Positions 58,369 through 64,000 of a stretch of 64,000 bases of DNA are shown here, piece after piece. Source of the DNA: Tardiphaga sp. 709 (GTDB lineage: Bacteria; Pseudomonadota; Alphaproteobacteria; Rhizobiales; Xanthobacteraceae); contig NZ_CP135529.1 in NCBI RefSeq assembly GCF_032401055.1, positions 62,001 through 126,000 of the forward strand. Direction: 5' to 3'. The notes below the pieces were generated by a model. The model was not told the DNA's origin. It did not search any database and saw nothing but the letters and a program-made list of their open reading frames with translations. The translations under genes were made by a program, and so were the position numbers. Every line of letters starts with the position of its first letter. Position 1 is the first letter of the stretch.

Positions 58369-59782
58369 TACATCCTTCGACGTCGTCGTCATCGGCTCCG
58401 GTCCCGGCGGCTATGTGACGGCCATTCGGGCCGCGCAGCTCGGCTTCAAGACGGCGATCGTCGAGAAGGCCTATCTCGGCGGTATCTGCAACAACTGGGG
58501 CTGTATTCCGACCAAGGCGCTGCTGCGCTCTGCGGAGATCTATCACTACATGCAGCATGCCAAGGATTATGGCCTGTCGGCGGACAATATCTCGTTCGAC
58601 ATCAAGGCCGTGATCGCTCGCTCGCGCGGCGTCGTGAAGCGCCTCAGCGGCGGCGTCGAATATCTGATGAACAAGAACAAGATCTCGATCATCTGGGGCG
58701 ACGCGACCCTGGATGCGCCGGGCAAGTTCACCGTCAAGAAGACCGAAGCCGCAGCGCCTAAGGGCGCGCTCGGGGCAGGCAGCTATACCGCCAAGCATAT
58801 CATCGTCGCCACCGGCGCTCGGCCGCGCGTGCTGCCGGGTCTCGAGCCCGACAAGAAGCTGGTCTGGACTTATTTCGAGGCGATGAATCCCGACAAGATG
58901 CCGAAGTCGCTGCTGGTGGTCGGCTCCGGCGCCATCGGCATCGAATTCGCGTCGTTCTACAAGACCATGGGCGCCGACGTGACCGTGGTGGAAGTGCTGC
59001 CGCAGATCCTGCCGGTGGAAGACGCCGAGATCGCCGGCTTTGCCCGCAAGCAGTTTGAGAAGCAGGGCATCAAGATCATGTCCGGCGCTAAAGTGACAAA
59101 ACTCGACAAGAAGTCGGATTCGGTCACCGTGACCATCGAGGATGGCAAGGGGGCTACCCAGCAGCTCACCGTCGATCGTGTCATCTCGGCGGTCGGCGTG
59201 GTCGGCAATATCGAAGGCTTTGGCCTCGAGAAGCTCGGCGTGAAGACCGAGCGCGGCTGTATCGTGATCGACAAATACGGCAAGACCAACGTGCCCGGCA
59301 TCTATGCCATCGGCGACGTCGCCGGCCCGCCGATGCTCGCCCACAAGGCCGAGCATGAGGGCGTGATCTGCGTCGAGGCGATCAAGGGGATGAACCCGCA
59401 TGCAATGGACAAGTCGCTGATCCCGGGCTGCACCTATTGCCATCCGCAGGTGGCCTCGGTCGGCCTCACCGAAGCCAAGGCCAAGGAAGCCGGCAAGGAC
59501 GTCCGCGTCGGCCGCTTCCCCTTTGTCGCCAATGGCAAGGCGATCGCCCAGGGCGAGGACCAGGGCATGGTGAAGGTGATCTTCGACAAGAAGACCGGTC
59601 AGCTGCTCGGCGCCCATATGGTCGGCGCTGAAGTCGTCGAGATGATCCAGGGGTTTGTGGTCGCCATGAACTTGGAGACGACCGAGGAAGAGCTGTTCCA
59701 CACGATCTTCCCGCATCCGACCATCTCGGAGACGATGAAGGAAGCCGTGCTGGACGCCTATGGCCGGGTGCTGAACACCTGA
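58361..59782 (+). CDS. lpdA: Dihydrolipoyl dehydrogenase (PDH E3)
   Basis: FAD disulfide oxidoreductase that reoxidises dihydrolipoamide with NAD+. 473 residues. FAD loop VVVIGSGPGGYVTAIRAAQLG, redox disulfide in GGICNNWGCIPTKALL, NAD loop LLVVGSGAIGIEFASFY, and C-terminal base HTIFPHPTISETMKEA. Starts within the previous gene (8-bp overlap) and ends before a strong terminator, so it closes the PDH operon. Confidence 0.97.
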   Translation: MADTSFDVVVIGSGPGGYVTAIRAAQLGFKTAIVEKAYLGGICNNWGCIPTKALLRSAEIYHYMQHAKDYGLSADNISFDIKAVIARSRGVVKRLSGGVEYLMNKNKISIIWGDATLDAPGKFTVKKTEAAAPKGALGAGSYTAKHIIVATGARPRVLPGLEPDKKLVWTYFEAMNPDKMPKSLLVVGSGAIGIEFASFYKTMGADVTVVEVLPQILPVEDAEIAGFARKQFEKQGIKIMSGAKVTKLDKKSDSVTVTIEDGKGATQQLTVDRVISAVGVVGNIEGFGLEKLGVKTERGCIVIDKYGKTNVPGIYAIGDVAGPPMLAHKAEHEGVICVEAIKGMNPHAMDKSLIPGCTYCHPQVASVGLTEAKAKEAGKDVRVGRFPFVANGKAIAQGEDQGMVKVIFDKKTGQLLGAHMVGAEVVEMIQGFVVAMNLETTEEELFHTIFPHPTISETMKEAVLDAYGRVLNT

Positions 59783-59807
59783 GCTGCTTCGCACGATCCT
59801 GACATTG

Positions 59808-59834
59808 AACGCCGCCTCGAAAAGGCGGCGTTTT
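59808..59834 (+). terminator. Rho-independent terminator after lpdA
   Basis: aacgccgcct (59808-59817) pairs with aggcggcgtt (59823-59832) around CGAAA, running into TTTT. 26 bases after the lpdA stop. The rest of the 59783-60087 gap shows no gene. Confidence 0.9.
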
Positions 59835-60087
59835 CGTTGTCAGCCGCGTCTTTCAACTTTGGTCCAACTCTAAAGGGTTGCCGGGGTGCAACGAATGTGT
59901 CGCGGCGGCAACAGTCCCTCAAGATTTAACCCTGTCCCACTGTGGGTATTGCAACCGCCGCTATTTGGCCACACGCCTTCGTGAAATCATTTCTCGACAG
60001 CCAGAAGGCTGGAGCGCTTCGAAGATCGACGGGATGTCAGTGGGACTGTCCCGGATCGCCGAAGCGGCCTGAGAAACCAGGTTCGCG

Positions 60088-60768
60088 ATGGACGTCAAGA
60101 CGAACATCAAGTCGCATTTGCCGAGCCGTCATATGACGGAGGGCCGGGAGCTGGCGTTGCGTGGCGCGCTCCCGTCCGCGATGAGTCTGGCTATGTCACA
60201 AGGCAAACAGCCCGTTGCCGGCCAAGCGCTGCGCGCGGAAGAATCTCGTGCTGTCGAAATCTTCAAAAAGACACCATATCGCACCGATTTGAAGCGACTG
60301 AGCCGTTATGTCGCCAAAGACATATTGGAAGTTGCTGACATACCGTTGCTGAAGATGACATTGCTCGATCACAGCCGGTCGCGGGGAGCGTGCCTCACTG
60401 CGACGGGGCAGATGATCGCGGAGAAAATGAAGCCCGTGACGCGGAATTCCCATCGGGACGTCATTCGTTCTGCCGACAAGCCGATCGCCATTGGCGGTGA
60501 CGCAGTCGGATCGAAGGGGAATCTGGCTTTCGACATCGTCGATTCGGAAGACGGCGCTCCCGTCCGGGGCGGTGCCGTCGCGGGTGCCTTTAACGTAAAA
60601 TTGACTGACAAAGAATTGGCCGCGCACCCGACCAAACGGAAGCGTCGCGCGACTAACCATATGTCAGGGACGCTGTGGACATATGCCCAGCAGGTTGGAT
60701 CGGCCATCGGTTGCGCCGTGACCCAAACTGGCCGGGCCCACGAGAAATACTGTTATGCGGATAGTTGA
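60088..60768 (+). pseudogene. Internally deleted dihydroxy-acid dehydratase (ilvD) remnant with an intact frame
   Basis: Encodes 226 residues instead of about 570-615. Segments match IlvD in order: MDVKTNIKSHLPSRHMTEG and the next 25 or so residues (N-terminus), then AEIFKKTPY-like to KPIAIGGDAVGSKGNLA (about residues 330-400 of IlvD), then the C-terminal AFNVKLTDKELAAHPTK.. AHEKYCYAD. The parts carrying the iron-sulfur cysteines and most of the active site are missing, so dehydratase activity is excluded. The frame has no stop, but the sequence has drifted and the codon use looks more AT-rich than its neighbours. Overlaps the next gene by 14 bp. Could be a decaying copy or a reused fragment. 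Confidence 0.8.
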
Positions 60769-61567
60769 GCGTATCATTTTCAGCGTTTTTGCTTTGGGTG
60801 CCGCGTCTGTGGCCGCGCCGGCCTTTGCCTTTGATGGCGCGCCCGTTGGCAGCAGCGACGCAGCCCTGCCGGTTGTAACGACCATTCCCGGTGCTGCGCC
60901 GGTCTTGAAGAAGTCCGCCAAGCCCGATACGTCGCTGACCGCCCTTCAGTATGCCGCCGAAGGCGGTCATCCGATCGCCCAGTGGAAACTCGGCCGGATG
61001 TATGCCGACGGCAACGGCGTGGCGCAGGACGACCTGCGCGCCTTCGAATATTTCAGCCGCATCGCGAATGCCCATGCCGAGGACTCGCCGTCCGCGCCGC
61101 AGGCGACCATCGTCGCCAACGCCTTCGTAGCGCTCGGTCGCTACTACCTCGACGGTATCCCGAATTCGAAGATCAAGGCCGACACCGAACGCGCGCGTGA
61201 GATGTTCTCCTATGCAGCGTCCTATTTCGGCAATGCCGACGCCCAGTACGATCTGGCGCGGCTGTATCTGAAGGGCATCGGCACCCCGCGCGACACTAAA
61301 TACGGTGCCCGCTGGCTGGGCCTTGCCGCGCAGAAGGGCCAGCACCAGGCGCAGGCGCTGCTCGGCCAGATGCTGTTCAACGGTGAATCGCTGCCGCGGC
61401 AGATGGCGCGCGGCCTGATGTGGCTGACGCTAGCCCGCGACAATGCCGGCCCGGACGACACCTGGATCCGCGACAGCTACAACAAGGCCATCGCCAAGGC
61501 CTCCGAAGACGACCGCGCCATGGCGCTGCAGATGCTCGAGCACTGGGTGTCCGGCAAACGGGACTGA
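60755..61567 (+). CDS. Sel1-repeat periplasmic protein, ExoR-like
   Basis: 270 residues with a signal peptide (about 1-25, ..SVAAPAFAF). At least three Sel1/TPR-like repeats: ALQYAAEGGHPIAQWKLGRM, AASYFGNADAQYDLARLYLKG and ARWLGLAAQKGQHQAQALLG. Length, signal peptide and repeat layout resemble ExoR, the periplasmic inhibitor of the ExoS-ChvI sensor in Sinorhizobium; orthology is not proven, and no exoS/chvI is in the window. Start ATG 60755 lies inside the end of the ilvD remnant, so the remnant may supply its promoter or leader. Confidence 0.8.
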   Translation: MRIVERIIFSVFALGAASVAAPAFAFDGAPVGSSDAALPVVTTIPGAAPVLKKSAKPDTSLTALQYAAEGGHPIAQWKLGRMYADGNGVAQDDLRAFEYFSRIANAHAEDSPSAPQATIVANAFVALGRYYLDGIPNSKIKADTERAREMFSYAASYFGNADAQYDLARLYLKGIGTPRDTKYGARWLGLAAQKGQHQAQALLGQMLFNGESLPRQMARGLMWLTLARDNAGPDDTWIRDSYNKAIAKASEDDRAMALQMLEHWVSGKRD

Positions 61568-61624
61568 GGATGGAACGAGGATTTCTTCCGGCCACGGAAG
61601 CCCTCGCGCTGCGCTCAGTTTGTC

Positions 61625-61757
61625 GTCACCCGGCTTGACCGGGTGACCCAATAATCACCAGCCTTCATCACTTTCGACGAGCGCTCGCGCCAGGCCGCGC
61701 GCCTTAGGCCATTGACGCCCGCGTCCACTGGATCCCCGTCAAGCCGGGCAATGACAG
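61625..61757. repeat. Palindromic intergenic repeat element
   Basis: Contains gtcacccgg-cttga-ccgggtgac (61625-61647, exact arms) at one end and ccccgtcaagccgggcaatgac at the other. This GTCA..CCCGGCTTGA../..CTGGATCCCCGTCAAGCC..TGAC layout is a scattered intergenic repeat in bradyrhizobia. Lies in the 220-bp gap between the convergent ExoR-like gene and xthA. Confidence 0.65.
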
Positions 61758-61787
61758 TCTATGTTTAGGGCTTGGCGATCGCAGCGC

Positions 61788-62579
61788 TTACGCCGCTTCA
61801 AGATCCAGATCGACCCACACCGGCACGTGATCGCTCGGCTTCTCCCAGGCGCGCACATATTTGTCGATGCCGACGTCGATCAGCTTGTCGCTGGCCTGCG
61901 GTGACAACAGCAGGTGGTCGATGCGGATGCCCCAGTTCTTCTGCCAAGCGCCGGCCTGATAGTCCCAGAACGTGTACTGGCCGGGCTCGTCGGTGACGGC
62001 GCGCAGGGCGTCGGTCATGCCCAGGCCGAGCAGGGTCTGGAAGCTCGCGCGGGTTTCCGGCTTGAACAGCGCGTCGTTGATCCAGGCCGCCGGATTATAG
62101 GCGTCTGCTGCCGCCGGGATGACGTTGAAGTCTCCGGCGAGAATCAACGGCTCTTCCGTCTTCAGCCGCAGCTTCGTGAATTCCTGTAGTCGCGACATCC
62201 ATTTCAGCTTGTAGGGATACTTCTCGGTATCGACCGGATTGCCGTTCGGCAGATACAAGCAGGCAACCCGGACCACCCCGGATTTCAGCGACACCACACC
62301 TTCGATGAAGCGCGCATGGAGATCCTCGTCGTCGCCTGCCAGCCGGGGCGTGGCTTCCTCCAGCGGATATTTCGAGAGCAGGGCGACGCCGTTGAAGGTC
62401 TTCTGGCCGTGGGTGACTACATTGTAGCCGAGCGCCTCGATGGCCTCTCGCGGAAATGCCTCATCGACACATTTGATTTCCTGCAGGCAGACGATGTCCG
62501 GCGCGCAGTCGCGCAGCCACGTCACCAGATGGTCCAGCCGCTGGCGGACAGAATTCACATTCCACGTCGCAATTCTCAT
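61788..62579 (-). CDS. xthA: Exodeoxyribonuclease III
   Basis: AP endonuclease/3' exonuclease of base-excision repair. 263 residues from ATG 62579 (MRIATWNVNSVRQRL). Exonuclease-endonuclease-phosphatase fold with CLQEIKC (metal Glu), ARFIEG, YLPNGNP, LAGDFNVIP (Asp/Asn), and the C-terminal RIDHLLLSP and SDHVPVW (catalytic Asp-His). Upstream in-frame ATGs lack family similarity. Confidence 0.96.
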   Translation of the reverse strand: MRIATWNVNSVRQRLDHLVTWLRDCAPDIVCLQEIKCVDEAFPREAIEALGYNVVTHGQKTFNGVALLSKYPLEEATPRLAGDDEDLHARFIEGVVSLKSGVVRVACLYLPNGNPVDTEKYPYKLKWMSRLQEFTKLRLKTEEPLILAGDFNVIPAAADAYNPAAWINDALFKPETRASFQTLLGLGMTDALRAVTDEPGQYTFWDYQAGAWQKNWGIRIDHLLLSPQASDKLIDVGIDKYVRAWEKPSDHVPVWVDLDLEAA

Positions 62580-62748
62580 CTGCTGGGATTCCGGTAACAA
62601 CAATGGCAAAAATACGTCAACGTGGCATACCATCATCCCCGCCAACATGATAAGCTTTAAGCCTAAAGCGCACAGACGCTGTCTTTAAAGCTGCCATGGG
62701 CGGGAAACGGGGGCGACCCGATCTTCTGTACCAGGTGACATGGACCAT

Positions 62749-63879
62749 ATGAAGAAACGCACATCGATCGCTCTACTCGTTCTCGTCGGCGCTGCCGCAG
62801 TTGCGGCCTACACGACGCGCTCCTCGTGGACCGGTGGCAACACCAATGCACAGGCCCCGCAGCGCGCGCGGATCGTTGCGGTCGAGATTGCCAAGGCGGA
62901 ACGCAAACCGGTTCCGGTCGATGTCGATTCGATCGGTACAGTAACGCCGATTTCGAGTGTCGCACTCAAGTCGCGGGTGGAAACCACCATCACCTCGGTG
63001 CATTTTGAAGACGGCGCCAAGGTCAAGGAAGGTGATCTGCTGTTCACCCTCGATTCGCGGCAGATCGATGCCCAGATCGAGCAGGCCGAAGGCACGCTGG
63101 CCCGCGATCAGGCCCAACTGGCCGGTGCGGAACGCGACGTGCGGCGCTTTACCGATCTGATCGGCAAGGGCGCGACCACGCAGGTCAGCGTCGACAATGC
63201 CAAGACCCAATCCGACATCCTGGCCGGAACCATCCGGGCCGATCAGTCGGCGCTCGACAATCTCAAGGTCCAGAAGAGCTATACCATCATCCGCGCGCCG
63301 TTCTCCGGCCGGATTAGTGCAGCCAATGTGAAGGTCGGCAATTTCGTGCGCCCGGCCGATACGGCGCCGCTCGCCACCATCAATCAGATGGCTCCGGTCT
63401 ATGTGTCCTTCGCCATTCCGCAGCGTGTGCTTGGCGACCTGCGCGAAGCGATGGCGGCGGGATCGACGTCGGTCATTGCGACCATCCCGAACAGCGGCCG
63501 TTCTGAAACCGGCAAGGTGGCGATGGTGGAAAACACAGTGGATTCCACCACCGGCATGGTCACCGTGCGCGGCATCATGAGCAATCCGAACGAAACCCTG
63601 TGGCCGGGCATTCTGGTACAGACCAAGCTGATCGTGCGCACTGAGGATGGCGTTGTTGTGCCCACCGTGGCTGTGCAACGCAGCCAGACCGGGAACTTCG
63701 TGTTCACGGTGAAGGACGGCGTCGCCCGTGTTCAACCTGTCGAAGTCGATCGCACCTTCCAGGGGATTTCGGTGATCACGTCAGGTTTAAAAGGGGATGA
63801 GGACGTCGTCGTCGACGGCCAGCTCCTGCTGACACAAGGCACACGGGTCGAAGCCCGGGCCCGCAAGGCCGGGGCATAA
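62749..63879 (+). CDS. RND efflux periplasmic adaptor (membrane fusion protein)
   Basis: 376 residues from ATG 62749; the ATG at 62740 is only one base from the AGGTGA ribosome site, whereas 62749 is ten bases from it. N-terminal membrane anchor (about 5-22), biotinyl-lipoyl-like halves flanking a coiled hairpin (QIEQAEGTLARDQAQLAGAERD), and beta-barrel/MP domains. Similar to MdtA/AcrA. Pairs with the RND pump that begins four bases after its stop. Confidence 0.9.
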   Translation: MKKRTSIALLVLVGAAAVAAYTTRSSWTGGNTNAQAPQRARIVAVEIAKAERKPVPVDVDSIGTVTPISSVALKSRVETTITSVHFEDGAKVKEGDLLFTLDSRQIDAQIEQAEGTLARDQAQLAGAERDVRRFTDLIGKGATTQVSVDNAKTQSDILAGTIRADQSALDNLKVQKSYTIIRAPFSGRISAANVKVGNFVRPADTAPLATINQMAPVYVSFAIPQRVLGDLREAMAAGSTSVIATIPNSGRSETGKVAMVENTVDSTTGMVTVRGIMSNPNETLWPGILVQTKLIVRTEDGVVVPTVAVQRSQTGNFVFTVKDGVARVQPVEVDRTFQGISVITSGLKGDEDVVVDGQLLLTQGTRVEARARKAGA

Positions 63880-63882
63880 AAC

Positions 63883-64000
63883 ATGACCCTCTCGGAGCTC
63901 TGCATCCGTCGCCCTGTGATGACCACGCTCATCACGGCGACGATCATCGCGTTTGGCATTTTCGGTTTCCGACTGCTGCCGGTGTCTGCGCTTCCGAAAG
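63883..64000 (+). CDS. RND efflux pump permease, 5' end only
   Basis: The first 39 codons before the window ends: MTLSELCIRRPVMTTLITAT then IIAFGIFGFRLLPVSALP. This is the typical N-terminus of AcrB/MdtB/MdtC-type pumps (FIRRPV, first membrane helix, LPVSALP). Follows the adaptor gene by 3 bp, so a two-gene efflux operon continues beyond 64000. Confidence 0.9.
   Translation, partial: MTLSELCIRRPVMTTLITATIIAFGIFGFRLLPVSALPK

Overview
The window is chromosomal DNA of an alphaproteobacterium, most likely Nitrobacteraceae/Bradyrhizobiaceae (Bradyrhizobium, Rhodopseudomonas, Tardiphaga or a close relative). The basis is high GC, a pyruvate dehydrogenase E1 beta subunit with its own lipoyl domain, a GAAC-N7-GTTC LexA box, a CYP199A-type P450 with its [2Fe-2S] ferredoxin, and the order bamA-lpxD-fabZ-lpxA-lpxI-lpxB. 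Protein names come from recognising sequence motifs; no database search was run.

Layout. 138-7317: outer-membrane assembly (bamA) and lipid A synthesis (lpxD, fabZ, lpxA, lpxI, lpxB), interrupted by a perfect hairpin after fabZ. 7407-12160: gltA and gltX on the minus strand, with glnS divergent. 12263-15286: comEC and lexA converge; lexA has an SOS operator. 15589-18537: a GNAT acetyltransferase and a PLP amino-acid decarboxylase. 18693-29402 (minus-strand core genes): moeA, moaC, trpC and trpD, but moeA and moaC are separated by about 7 kb of accessory DNA at 20010-27023. That insert holds cbtB/cbtA (cobalt uptake), a HAD phosphatase, a MarR regulator, the CYP199A/ferredoxin/ABC-binding-protein cluster, a degraded stretch and a Gly/His-rich secreted protein.

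29521-42472: ppiD-like chaperone (frameshifted near its 3' end), two small stress/periplasmic genes, tpiA, secG, pyrG, a histone-deacetylase-like amidohydrolase, a secreted PAAR-like protein, NIPSNAP, kdsA, an MFS transporter, NUDIX, queF and eno. 42684-53297: accessory genes, including a secreted GH113-like/RTX protein, two alpha/beta hydrolases, an isoprenylcysteine-methyltransferase-like membrane protein, an oxidoreductase/MFS pair, LysE, a periplasmic caspase-like protein and an FMN reductase. 53365-59782: ftsB-like gene and the pyruvate dehydrogenase cluster pdhA-pdhB-DUF5076-pdhC-small membrane protein-lpdA. 60088-64000: a shrunken ilvD remnant with an intact frame, an ExoR-like Sel1 protein, xthA, and an RND efflux adaptor with the first 39 codons of its pump.

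No rRNA, tRNA, CRISPR array, integrase or transposase was seen. The most unusual items are the internally deleted ilvD that keeps one frame, a 43-bp echo of the ABC-binding-protein 3' end in a degraded region, the ppiD frameshift, and the aromatic-acid P450 module inside the molybdopterin/tryptophan synteny block.
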